NCBI RefSeq assembly: GCF_036785885.1
Contig: NC_092320.1
Location: 21,267,557-21,331,556, forward strand
DNA: 64,000 nucleotides
Direction of reading: 5' to 3'
DNA from: Coffea arabica
Lineage: Eukaryota > Streptophyta > Magnoliopsida > Gentianales > Rubiaceae
The notes under the pieces are model-generated. The model ran no database searches and was not told where the DNA came from. It was given only the letters and a program-made list of their open reading frames with translations. A program made the position numbers and the translations under genes. Positions 26,401-37,833 of this stretch are shown here, one piece after another. Position 1 is the first letter of the stretch, and each line of letters begins with the position of its first letter.

Positions 26401-29400
26401 GTCTAATTTTGTTTCTCTTTTATTAACTTGGGTTCCAAAAGAGAATGCTTTCACGTACTATTTGCAAATGAAAAAATTATCTGGAAAACTGTCATAAATT
26501 GTGCATATAATTCTTCACCAAGTAATGTGCATTTGAGTCAAACTAAATGTTAGTTGTGCCATATGCAGGGTGACATGGGTCAATCCACTGGTGCTGCTAC
26601 TTATGACTCTAGTGACAAATCAAAAGAAAAGAACATGGATCAGAAGGTTTGCTTTTTGGAATGTTCGTCTCGTTACCCAGTTTGATATGGTGGTTGCTAA
26701 CTCTTTTTGCTTCTGACCTCGCCCAGACATTGCGTAGACTTGCTCAAAATCGTGAAGCTGCTAGGAAAAGTCGATTGAGAAAGAAAGTAAGATTTTAAAG
26801 TTCCATTTACATTGAATACCATTTATTTTCCTGAGGATTTTGATGTTTCAGTCCTCTTGTTGGCCTATCTCTCTGGATTATTTGAGAATAGAGTGTCTCT
26901 CTTTCCCTCCCTCCCCCTCTCCCTCCACCTTTCCTTTTTTTTTTTGTTTTTGGCATGGGGAGGGGGAAAGATGAGCAAAAGATACTGTAATTTCTTTGGA
27001 CTTCAATTTGTAGAGGACAGTGTAATTGTAGTTTGAGAACTAGATTGGTGGATAATCAGTAAGTCTGCTTTTCCTTTGCAGGCTTATGTACAACAACTGG
27101 AGAATAGTCGGCTGAAATTAACTCAACTAGAGCAGGAACTCCAAAGGGCACGACAGCAGGTTTATTATTGTTGGTTGTTAATACTTTTTATCTTGTCCAA
27201 CACCAACCTCTTCAACTGTAATGCATATTACGATCTATGGTTATTGAAGTTGTTCTTACTGCAGGGAATATTCATTTCTAGCATGGGTGATCAATCTCAC
27301 GGAACAAGTGGCAATGGTATGTTCTATTTCCTTGTGTGAATTGTTGTTCATCACAAATAATCCAATGGAAGCGTTAATGCATTTGAGCCTAATCTTGTAT
27401 CTAAGTCTGTTGGCTATGCTATTTAAACTCATGTACTACATTCCTGATCTCTCATGTTGTTCTGTCTTTATGACATGCAACCTCATCATAGTTGAGCGAG
27501 CTTTAGGTGTTATTGTGTCCAGGAATCTTGATGTGGTACTCAGTCTTAGGTGTTACTTTAGAATGTGAATTTTGTGGATCATCTTGTGGTCTCTACTGCA
27601 GTTGGACAAATTAGATGGAAGGATTTCTTTTTTATGTATGATGATGATTCTAAGTCCATAAAGAAGACAAGAGCCTGCATGCAGAGATTATTTTGTTCTA
27701 TGTTGGTATAATACAATTGGAAGGACCATACATGATTTTATGAGTAAATACTGCAAAAAACGAACTATTAATAATTAATACAATTGAAACCTGATCAATT
27801 CGTTTGGAGTTACAATGTTCACCCTGTTTTAGATGGTTAGTAATTAGTACATAAAGTGAACATAAAAATCTGGTATCCTACTGGATTTTGATCAAACTAT
27901 TTGTGTTCCATTCAGATTTTTATTTAAAGATGACCGAGCCATTTAAAGTATTCTACAATTTTTGGATTAGCTAACAATCTAAATCTGATATTCTGATTTA
28001 CAATTTTTAATGAAAAAGACTCCAGTTTTGCAAGTTATGGTGAAGGAATCTATCCGAGTTGGGAGGCTAATGTGTCATAGGAACTAGTAATTATGATCAG
28101 TTGAGTTTGTCAAGACAAGTGGTCTCTATTATATACAAGCTCTTCCATGTATTGAGCAGGGGAAGAATTTCTTAAATGGAGTTCCTTGCCTAGCATGCTC
28201 TTAGTTACCTTCAATAAGAAATGTGGAAGTACAGTAGAAATCTTTACTTATTTGCTTTCTCTTTACTAAATTTGGAGATTAGATTATTTATTCAACTTAT
28301 GTCTCATCTAGAGATATCACAGATGTGAATAAGTAGAAGATTTGTTCATTCATCTGGGAATTATATCACTGAAATTTAAGTTGGAGTTTACATAAAAAAA
28401 ATTAATAACAATAAACTGGTCCGTCGCACATCATTGATGCTGCTTTCAATCCTTTGACTAATCAATTGTGGACAATAAATTTCCCTTCCAAAAGTTCGTC
28501 GCTTTTTTCTTTTGTTTTTTTTTTGGGGTACTTTTATCTGTCTTGTATACAAATATCCTTGCCTTATGATGTTTTCACCAAAGGAAAAATGGATTATTTG
28601 AAAGAGCCAGGAATTTCTGGATATCGTCTTTTACTGCTCCATCTGATTTCCTTCTCATTGGGAGGGAAAAATTATCTCACTGCAGTCACGTGAATTTCAA
28701 GTAAAAATAAGAGTCGCATCTCAATTATGTTCTCAAAGGAGGTGTTTGTTTAGTGGATTTGGGCTCAAAAGAGGTGTTTGTTTTAGTGGATTTGGCCTCA
28801 AGGTTTTTAAAAATTGGGATCCTAGCTTGTGTCATTTTGGAAGTCATAGGTAGGATCTTACGATTAAGATCCTACTGAAAAATGCAAAAATCAACATTTT
28901 ATTTATTTATAAACTTATTGTTCATGAAAATGTATGCAAAATAGATGTAGAAAATGTGATATGAGCTAAAAATATTATGTTATTCAACTATAATGTATAA
29001 TTTCTAGCATCACTAGATCAAAGTTCAAGTCGCCCAGTATTTACCTTATTTTTTTGGCTAAACATTTGAAAAAATAAATACCATTGATCGAAATTTGTTA
29101 AATGCAAGACTCTAAATTCCAAAATTTTAAGACAGCTCTTAGTTTATATAATATGTACTTAACAAAATTTTTGTATAATTTTTACAAACTTTAGGATCCT
29201 AATAGGGTTGGGATTGAATTGTAAATTTGAATCCCAGAATTGTGGGATCTCAACCCAGGATTGGGAATTTAACAACTATTTGGGGCTCCGCTTCAAGAAC
29301 TAAAATCGTTATATGGGTTTCGAAAGTGATTCCCATTCGCAACATTTCTTCAAGATTATTTACATACATCTATTATGTCATACTGATGAAAAGTTTACAA

Positions 29401-29699
29401 AAAAAAAAAAAAAAGCTTTACAATAAAAGTGTAATCCTATGCAATACCCGAATTTACATCTAGTGAAAAGACTCATAACTGGTATTATTATCAAATTCCA
29501 ATGCCGTGTGCCCTTTTCTTAAATGTTTTGCTCTGCTTTTGTTTTTACATATTATAACTATTTTTGTACAAATTTTTTTTTTGGATGTTGATTAGCATAA
29601 TTACACTTTGGTTGTTTTTATCAATTTAACATTTGTACTTGGATATAGCAATCAAAAGAATTTTTACTAATTTCAAACTAGAACTATTACTGCATCTAA

Positions 29700-29739
<40 letters not shown>

Positions 29740-32700
29740 GACACTTGGATATTGCAATTTAAATACACAATAGGGGCTTCTCTCCATAGAGCACTTGGAT
29801 ATGATAATCAAATGAATGTTCATTGACTATGATTTGCGCTTGTAACTATTGCTAGTAACTACTAATCAAGTCTCATTTTCACTTGACTATGCCTTTAATA
29901 ATTGAAATGGGTTTTAAAGACATTTGTTTCATTATTTAAAGACAATAAAGTTGATAGAGATTTGCAAACCTTTTTGGTTCATACTTGTTATTCAAAATTC
30001 ATCTGTGGATGTATAAAGAAATTATTACTCGTGTGGTAACATTAAGTACAAGCACTTGTCGTATCAACCTTTGACATTGCTAAATGATGTGGCAATTGAT
30101 ATTTTGATCTTAATTAAACGAATATTGATAAATGATGTGGCAATTGATAGTTGGATCTCAATTAAAAGAAGGGTTCCTTGAAGGGATGTAGAATTTTTGA
30201 AAAAGAGGAAATAAAAAGGGATGATTTTGGAAACCTCTCATGAGGATTTTAACTATTTCAATTTCATTGCAATTGGTCTATGAAAGGCTCTTTGTATTAC
30301 CTTGCATGTGGACTTTTCTATCTCTCAGATTTTTTTTATGGCCAATTTTACCTGAAAGAATGATCCTTGCAAATTCAGGGGCCATGGCGTTTGATGTAGA
30401 CTACGCTCGTTGGTTGGAAGAACATAATAGGCATATTAATGAGCTTAGGACAGCAGTAAATGCACATGCTGGTGATGCTGATTTGCGTGTAATTGTTGAC
30501 AATGTCACTGCACACTACAATGATATTTTCAGGGTGAAAGGTACAGCTGCGAAGGCTGATGTCTTCCACATCTTATCGGGTATGTGGAAAACACCTGCAG
30601 AAAGGTGTTTTATGTGGATTGGTGGATTCCGCCCATCTGAACTTCTAAAGGTGTGTGTTCATACTGTAATTAATTTTTTCTCCATATCCTTACATTAAGT
30701 TTTATTTGAAAGAGTGCTGGCATTAGATATTATTGGTGGCTTGTAGAAATTGGTCACTATAAGAATATGAGAGAATAGAGAGAGAACCACTCATATTTAA
30801 GATCTAGCAAGCTCATGATGTATGCTGTGTTCATAAGAAATGTGTCTCCCTCGACTCGAACCTACGTCATAACTCTTGTATGCTATGTGACAATTCTGAA
30901 TGTACTCACAATTTGATTTTTTTTTCTAATAATGATCTGAAGATTAGTAAACTGTGTTTATTCTCAACTTTGCAATATTTTCTTCAAGAAGAAATGTAGT
31001 CCTAAACAGCATGTTATCGTATGAATGAGCGGTCTCCTCCTTATGTAGTCAAGCCCTTTGGGAAAAACAGAGTGCTGAATGTGCAAAAGTAAATTTATGT
31101 TCGATTCTAAAATGTCTGGTTTCTGGGCTTTACATGGTTTAATGTTAATATTTGAACATGAAACTTCTGCAGTCCTGATGTTAGGAAGGAATGTAACGCA
31201 GGGTAGTTTGCCTTTTCCTGCATGCTTTATAACTCTCCTGGTTTCATTTGTCATCATTTCCTGTCTGGTTGATTACTTGAAGCATTGATGAAGTGAGTTT
31301 ATTTATTGTAGTACTCACTTGTGTTCCATTGGGATTTTTACTTGGACAGTCTTGTTTTACTCTCTAGCAGCTGATACATTTCTGTTTTTCGATGATACTA
31401 TATTGTGAGCATTAAAGTTCATGTTGATGTACTTTTTACCGAGTTGCTTGATACCTGGATGCTTCTGTAAAAGGGTGGCAGTATTTTGCTTATAAATGAG
31501 CTGGATTAGGATTTAGTAGAATATATTGTTAATGGACTGTGAGGGAAGCTTTGAGTGCTTGTTAGTTTGTCGGCTACGTGCTCTAAGTTGGCCAAGTGCT
31601 TAAAAATTTGAGGGATTTCCTTCTTTTGATTCTGAGATATCTTCACCTAGCTTCTGAGACATGACTGGTCGATCTGCAAATTTTTGTTTTGAAGTCATTG
31701 ATGTACTTTGGCACTGTGACATCTGTAGTGCTCTTTATATCTTATTCATATTGTCTAACTGGCATGGATGGCAATGCAGCTCCTTGAGCATCATTTGGAG
31801 CCTCTGACTGAGCAACAGATGGCTGGTATATACAACTTACAGGAATCATCACATCAGGCAGAAGATGCTCTTTCACAGGGCATGGAGGCCCTGCAACAGT
31901 CTCTGGCTGAGACATTAGCAAATGGTGCTTCTGGCCCTGAAGGTGCATCTGGAAACGTAGCAAACTACATGGGTCAAATGGCCATGGCAATGGGAAAACT
32001 AGGAACTCTTGAAGGTTTCCTCCGCCAGGTATTGTAGTTTGACTTCTTACTCGTACAATTCAGTATCCTGATGACTGCTTCAAAAACCATAAATGCTACA
32101 ACTTGGATGAGGTAGAATGTTAGAATTGTTCCTCTGATCCTTACACACTGCTTCTGTAGGAGATGATCAACAAAAATATGTGGAAACTTGATATATTCTT
32201 TAGTAACAATGTATCTGCTTGCTTGATGCTTTTTGTTTGGGCACTTATTGACATTAGTCATATTGAAGTAGATGGTGCCTGGTCTAGTTTGATTTGTGCA
32301 ATTGTTAGACTTCCAAGGAAAAAGTTCTGTAAATATTGATGTAAGCTAAAGGAAGTGCATAACTGGGACTCTATAACGTTGTCTTAGTACACACCTAAAT
32401 CCATCAAATATGAAATTAGTGGTAGTTGACAAACTTCTGTTACATTTTTTAAACTTAAACGCGATAATTAGGTCATATGCAGGGTTATCGATACTGATCA
32501 ATGCATGTTTGAAAACTAAATGTTGGCAATAGTTGAAAACCTGCAGTCTAGTTTGCTAAGATGGTAAAATTTTTTGCTCAAATTGTCGTTCTGGCATGTA
32601 ACAGGCAGACAACTTGCGACAGCAGACACTCCAACAGATGCACCGTATACTGACCACAAGACAGTCGGCTCGTGCCCTTCTGACAATAAATGACTATTTC

Positions 32701-32754
32701 TCGCGTCTTCGAGCCCTGAGTTCCCTTTGGCTGGCCAGGCCACGAGAGGGATGA
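23468..32754 (+). CDS. TGA2.1: TGACG-binding bZIP transcription factor, TGA2.1-like (11 exons, 463 aa)
   Basis: A nuclear bZIP of the TGA family that binds TGACG (as-1) elements; the clade II members act with NPR1 in salicylate-induced defence and in detoxification. Coding exons: 23468-23565, 24606-24709, 25832-25893, 26027-26215, 26569-26646, 26727-26786, 27082-27159, 27265-27316, 30379-30650, 31780-32028, 32605-32754, all GT-AG and in frame. Residues 1-177 form the long Ser/Gln-rich N-terminus that separates TGA2.1 from the shorter TGA2. The basic region is NREAARKSRLRKK (185-197), followed by a short leucine zipper (QLENSRLKLTQLEQEL). The DOG1/TGA domain covers roughly 245-445, with RWLEEHNRHINELR, SGMWKTPAERCFMWIGGFRP, YMGQMAMAMGKLGTLEGF and the terminal YFSRLRALSSLWLARPRE. 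The start was chosen because it gives the expected N-terminus ending at SGMPSF; an overlapping upstream ORF lies on it. Confidence 0.93.
28739..28802. repeat. 32-bp tandem duplication in TGA intron 8
   Basis: GAGGTGTTTGTTTAGTGGATTTGGGCTCAAAA is followed by GAGGTGTTTGTTTTAGTGGATTTGGCCTCAAG. It lies in the 3-kb intron between the zipper exons and the DOG1-domain exon. Confidence 0.8.
29705..29735. repeat. (TA)n microsatellite in TGA intron 8
   Basis: An uninterrupted TA run of about 31 bp. It is likely polymorphic between accessions and accounts for the Ile-Tyr-rich open frame on the minus strand. Confidence 0.9.
30081..30166. repeat. 48-bp tandem duplication in TGA intron 8
   Basis: TAAATGATGTGGCAATTGATA starts at 30081 and at 30129; each copy continues to an AATTAAA word, with a few substitutions. 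Confidence 0.8.
30218..30250. mobile_element. Truncated end of the Mutator-like family of 1703-2674
   Basis: GGGATGATTTTGGAAACCTC and the following TCATGAGG match the left tip of the nested element at 1703 (GGGATGATTTCAGAAACCTC, TTGAGG). Only about 33 bp is recognisable and no partner end was seen, so this is a relic or a solo end in TGA intron 8. Confidence 0.5.
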
Positions 32755-33749
32755 GTGAAGCTCTGCTTCTTGCATCTCACTAATACCGTCATCAACTGCA
32801 TGTACTAAAAGGCCTATTGCTTGATGTTGCTCGAGGGAAAGCTGGAGCAACCATTGCAGGCAACCAACCCAACCCATTAGGTGTTATATGTGTTCTGCTT
32901 GATGTAAAGTTTTCCTGCTAATCTGCTGTTGTACAATAGTATTTACTTTTCATGGTAGGCTGTATGCTGCTGGTTTTCCTGCTTCCAAACACATATAATA
33001 ATATATGTTCATATTTATTAGGAGTATGACAGAAAAGACACACCTAGGTTTTAGCCATAAAATATGTATAGAAACCAAAATGATTTGAATAAATTTATTC
33101 TGGCTTCTGTTTTCCACCATTCCCACTCTTCCACCCTATTCCTTGCCATTTTTGTTTGGTTGGTTGGTTTTGCAGATGTGCAAGCTAGTTGTGCTTCTTG
33201 TATCTTTTTTTTTTTCCCTCTTTGGGGTGGATGCTTGAAGCAAGAGTGATCTTCACATTTTGGGAGCATGAAACTATGAAAAGAATTTTAAGTCTTCCTT
33301 TGCTTAGTTGACCACCATGGTGTCCTTTTGTAATCAAAAGAATGTACAGCATGGGTTTCTTGGGGATCAATAGAAGTTTATCAATTTTAGAAGAAAATTA
33401 CCAGATTAGTTCTCTTTCATTTGAAAAATATCTCTAATTTTGAGCAAGTTTCAGTGTATGAATTTTGGTCCCTTATTCATATAACTTTGACAAATAATAA
33501 GATGGGACGTTTGACAATAAAACTTGGCCATTTTCATGAAAATTGACGGAACCAAATTGGTAAGCAATGAAATGATATGGAAGTAAACCATACTTCTCCC
33601 GCTACTCAAAAAAAAAAAAAATTTCTATTCTATCTCGTATTAAACTCGAGTGCTATTTGAAAGTTGGGTGGCAGAAGCCCACAAATAGAAATGGTCCATC
33701 TCTTTTGTGAGTCACACAATAATTTTATTAGTCCCTTAAATTAAAGTAA
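32755..33749. other. TGA 3' flank up to the copia insertion
   Basis: The first few hundred bases are the probable 3' UTR (GAATAAAT near 33086 is a candidate polyadenylation signal). The remainder is AT-rich, with an A-run near 33609. No coding region is supported. Confidence 0.6.
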
Positions 33750-34099
33750 TGTTATAAAACTAATCAAATAAACTACTATAATATCAAGTGAAATATTGGA
33801 GAAAGAAGTAGAGAAAGAAGTAGAGAAATGGAGAGTAATATTCTTATATTCCAATAAGATACAAAAGTCATCACAAAGGGTTTCAATGTACCTCTATATA
33901 TAGGCACTACAAGATTAAAGGTACATAAATCCTATTAAACATTCACTATTACAATAATATGAAGAAATCTATGAAACGGTTTCTCCACTACATGAATGGA
34001 TTTATGAATTGTAACTTCTATACATAAGTAGCCATAAAATCATGAATTAATCCCCTTGGGAATACAAAGGGACATCCACATTTTTGTTATTTCATAACA
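33750..34099 (-). repeat. 3' LTR of the copia element
   Basis: 350 bp, TGTTATAAAA to TTCATAACA on the plus strand. A TATA-like TATATATA lies at 33895-33902. Compared with the other LTR it has four transitions. Confidence 0.95.
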
Positions 34100-34239
34100 C
34101 TCCCCCTTGGATGTCCATTACACAAAGAATATGTCTCGTTAAAACCTTACTAGGGAAAATCCAGTGGGATCAAAAAACCCTAGTGAAGGAAAAAGAGTAC
34201 ACTATTCTTGTGTAATAATTTCTCCCCCTGATGCAAACG

Positions 34240-37200
34240 TCATTTGAGATCTTTTAATCGTTGCATTCCAATACTCTTCACCAATTTCTCAAATGTCGCA
34301 GTTGGTAATGCCTTGGTAAATAAATCGGCCAGATTATTATCTGATCGGATTTGTTGCACATCAATTTCACTATTCTTTTGCAAATCATGAGTAAAAAAGA
34401 ATTTTGGTGAAATATGTTTCGTCCTATCTCCTTTAATATATTCTCCTTTCAATTGAGCTATACAAGCTGCATTATCTTCATATAATATAGTTGGAGGATT
34501 TTCTTTTCCGGAGGATAACCCACAATTCTTCCGGATATAGTGGGTCATTGATCTTAACCAAACACATTCTCGACTGGCTTCATGAATTGCTATTATTTCA
34601 GCATGATTCGATGAAGTGGCGGCTAGTGATTGCTTTGTAGATCGCCAAGAAATGGCTGTGCCTCCATATGTAAATAAATAACCAGTCTGAGACCTTGCTT
34701 TATGCGGGTCGGATAAATACCCAACATCAGCATAACCAACCAATTCAAGTTTGGATTTATTTGAATAAAATAAACCAAGATCTATTGTTCCTTGGAGATA
34801 GCGAAAAATATGTTTAATACCATTCCAATGTCGTCTTGTGGGCGAGGAACTAAATCTTGCTAATAAATTTACTGCAAATGATATATCAGGCCTTGTACAA
34901 TTAGCAAGATACATTAGTGCACCAATTGCACTAAGATATGGTACTTCAGGACCAAGTATCTCTTCATTTTCTTCTCGTGGTCTAAAAGGATCCTTATTAG
35001 GATCTAATGATCTGACAACCATTGGGGTACTCAATGTATGTGCTTTGTCCATATAAAATCGCTTTAATACCTTCCGGGTATAAGCAGTTTGGTGGACAAA
35101 AATGCCACCTTTCAAATGCTCAATTTGTAAACCAAGGCAGAATTTTGTCTTTCCAAAATCTTTGATCTCAAATTCTTTCTTCAAATATTCAACACTATTT
35201 TGAATCTCTTCAGGAGTTCCAATTAAATTTAGATCATCAACATATACCGCAATTATCACAAAATTTGATCCATTTTTCTTGATAAAAACACATGGACATA
35301 TTGGATCATTGGTATAACCTTCTTTTGTCAGACATTCATTGAGACGGTTATACCACATACGTCCAGATTGTTTGAGCCCATACAGAGACCTTTGTAATTT
35401 AATAGAATAAATATTTTTAGAATTTGATTTGCATGCTTCAGGCATGTTGAATCCTTCGGGAATTCTCATATAAATATCATTTTCAAGATTCCCATATAAA
35501 TATGCAGTAACGACGTCCATTAGACGCATATCTAATTTTTCATGTACTGCAAAACTCACAAGATATCTAAATGTGATAGCATCCACTACAGGTGAATACG
35601 TTTCATCATAATCAAATCCAGGCCTTTGTGAAAATCCTTGGGCTACAAGTCTTGCTTTATATCTCACAATTTCATTTTTCTCATTTCTTTTTCTCACAAA
35701 TACCCATTTATATCCTACTGGCTTTACACCTTCAGGTGTTTGGACTACAGGTCCAAAAACTTTTCTTTTAGCCAGTGAGTTCAATTCAGATTGGATCGCA
35801 TCTTTCCATTTTGGCCAATCATTTCTACCTCGACATTCATCAACCGATCTAGGCTCATGATCCTCGTCCTCTGCCATAATATCAAGTGCTATATTATATG
35901 CGAAAATATTATCAATAATTATTTCTTTTCGGTTCCAACTTTTTCTTGAAGTGACAAAATTTATTGAATTTTCTATAGTTTCATTCTCTTTAAGAATTGG
36001 CTCTTTAGGAGCGACCTCTTCAGGAGGTTGAATTTTGTCACTAATTGTTGATTCATTTATTCCTCTTTTCTTTCGAGGATTTTTATCTTTGGAACCAAGA
36101 GGTCTCCCACGCTTCAGGCGTGCTTTAGACTCATTAGCACTTGTGATTTGTTCTTCAGGGACATCAATTTTAATCGGAGCATTTTCAGCAGGAATATGTG
36201 ATTTAGTAACTCTTTTGGAGTCATTAAATGCATCCGGTAATTGATTTGCAATTTTTTGCAAATGTATAATCCTTTGAACTTCTAATTCACATTCTTTAGT
36301 ACGAGAATCAAGGAAATTCAATGATATTTTCCAAGTGATTTCCTTTTTCGGTTGATTTTTATCTCCCCCTAATGTCGGAAAATGTGACTCGTCAAAATGA
36401 CAATCTGCAAATCTCGTAGTAAATAAATCACCTGTTAATGGTTCCATATACTTAATGATTGAAGGTGATTCATATCCGACATATATCCCCAATCTTCTTT
36501 GTAGGCCCAATTTACGACGTTGGAGCGGTGCAATTGGAACATACACCGCACAACCAAATATTCGTAAATGAGAAATATTTGGCTCATAACCAAAAGTTAA
36601 TTGTAGGGGAGAATAAGTGTGATAACTTGTCGGCCTAATTCTCACAAGTGTTGCTGCATGTAAAATAGCATGTCCCCAAGCAGATGAAGGAAGTTTAGAC
36701 CTCATCAACAATGGTCTAGCAATTAATTGTAGCCGTTTAATAAGTGATTCGGCTAGACCATTTTGTGTGTGAACATAGGCTACAGGATGTTCAACAGTTA
36801 TTCCAATGGACATACAATAATCGTCAAAAGCATGTGACGAATATTCACCAGCATTATCTAGACGAATTTTCTTTATTGAAAAATCTGGAAATTGTGCTCG
36901 CAATTTAATTATTTGAGCAAGCAATCTCGCAAATGCCAAGTTGCGAGTAGATAATAAACATACATGTGACCATCTAGTTGATGCATCAATTAGCACCATA
37001 AAATATCGAAATGGTCCACATGGTGGATCTACAGGCCCACATATATCACCATGAATTCGTTCTAGAAATGCAGGGGATTCAGTCCCAACTTTAACTTGTG
37101 ATGGTCTAATAATTAATTTCCCTTGAGAACAAGCAACACAAGAGAATTCATTGGCTTTTAATACTTTTTTATTTTTCAATGAGTGGCCATGTGAATTCTC

Positions 37201-37722
37201 AATTATTCGTCTCATCATTATAGATCCAGGATGTCCGAGACGATCATGCCAAATTATAAAATCATCGGGATGAGTAGACTTCTGGTCTACTAGGTGATGA
37301 ATTTCAATTGCACTAATTTGTGCATAATATAACCCAGAAGAAAAAGAAGGTAATTTTTCTACTTCGTATTTTTTCCCATAAATGATACTTGTGATTAATA
37401 AAAATTCACCATTTGTCTCAGTCATTGTCTCGATATGATATCCATTTTCGCGGATATCTTTAAAACTCAATAAGTTTCTTCGAGACTTGGGAGAGAATAG
37501 TGCATTATTTACAATAATTTTAGTCCCTTCGGGGAGAAATATAGTGGCTCTTCCGGAGCCTTCAATCAATTTTGCACTACCACTAATGGTATTAACATTT
37601 GTCTCTCCCATTTTCAAACAAGAAAAATATTTTTTATTTTTCAATATGGTGTGCGTAGTAGCACTATCAATGAGACAAATATCATCATCACCATTATTTA
37701 ATCCCAAATATTTGACATCCAT
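34240..37722 (-). CDS. Copia pol polyprotein: protease, integrase, reverse transcriptase, RNase H (1160 aa)
   Basis: A single open frame with the copia domain order. The protease motif is IDSATTHTI (around residues 18-26), a variant of the usual Asp-Ser-Gly. Next come the integrase zinc region (HDRLGHPG, with Cys-x2-Cys in FSCVACSQG), the catalytic core (HGDICGP, LDNAGEY, NGLAESLIKR), then RT (YKARLVAQGF, DVVTAYLYG, VYVDDLN near residue 826) and RNase H (YADVGY, a later EDNAA, TKHISPKFF). The ATG used is in the same frame as gag, but a spacer of about 110 bp with several stops separates them. The frame appears intact to its natural stop, so this part of the element could still be functional. 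Confidence 0.93.
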   Translation of the reverse strand: MDVKYLGLNNGDDDICLIDSATTHTILKNKKYFSCLKMGETNVNTISGSAKLIEGSGRATIFLPEGTKIIVNNALFSPKSRRNLLSFKDIRENGYHIETMTETNGEFLLITSIIYGKKYEVEKLPSFSSGLYYAQISAIEIHHLVDQKSTHPDDFIIWHDRLGHPGSIMMRRIIENSHGHSLKNKKVLKANEFSCVACSQGKLIIRPSQVKVGTESPAFLERIHGDICGPVDPPCGPFRYFMVLIDASTRWSHVCLLSTRNLAFARLLAQIIKLRAQFPDFSIKKIRLDNAGEYSSHAFDDYCMSIGITVEHPVAYVHTQNGLAESLIKRLQLIARPLLMRSKLPSSAWGHAILHAATLVRIRPTSYHTYSPLQLTFGYEPNISHLRIFGCAVYVPIAPLQRRKLGLQRRLGIYVGYESPSIIKYMEPLTGDLFTTRFADCHFDESHFPTLGGDKNQPKKEITWKISLNFLDSRTKECELEVQRIIHLQKIANQLPDAFNDSKRVTKSHIPAENAPIKIDVPEEQITSANESKARLKRGRPLGSKDKNPRKKRGINESTISDKIQPPEEVAPKEPILKENETIENSINFVTSRKSWNRKEIIIDNIFAYNIALDIMAEDEDHEPRSVDECRGRNDWPKWKDAIQSELNSLAKRKVFGPVVQTPEGVKPVGYKWVFVRKRNEKNEIVRYKARLVAQGFSQRPGFDYDETYSPVVDAITFRYLVSFAVHEKLDMRLMDVVTAYLYGNLENDIYMRIPEGFNMPEACKSNSKNIYSIKLQRSLYGLKQSGRMWYNRLNECLTKEGYTNDPICPCVFIKKNGSNFVIIAVYVDDLNLIGTPEEIQNSVEYLKKEFEIKDFGKTKFCLGLQIEHLKGGIFVHQTAYTRKVLKRFYMDKAHTLSTPMVVRSLDPNKDPFRPREENEEILGPEVPYLSAIGALMYLANCTRPDISFAVNLLARFSSSPTRRHWNGIKHIFRYLQGTIDLGLFYSNKSKLELVGYADVGYLSDPHKARSQTGYLFTYGGTAISWRSTKQSLAATSSNHAEIIAIHEASRECVWLRSMTHYIRKNCGLSSGKENPPTILYEDNAACIAQLKGEYIKGDRTKHISPKFFFTHDLQKNSEIDVQQIRSDNNLADLFTKALPTATFEKLVKSIGMQRLKDLK

Positions 37723-37833
37723 TTCTTCTTCAGGAAGAAAATTTCAAACAAAAATAAATATTAATAAAGATGCGAAAATAAATATTCAATGGAAAGAAAA
37801 TTACATGAAAGATATAAAGCATCATAAAAATAT

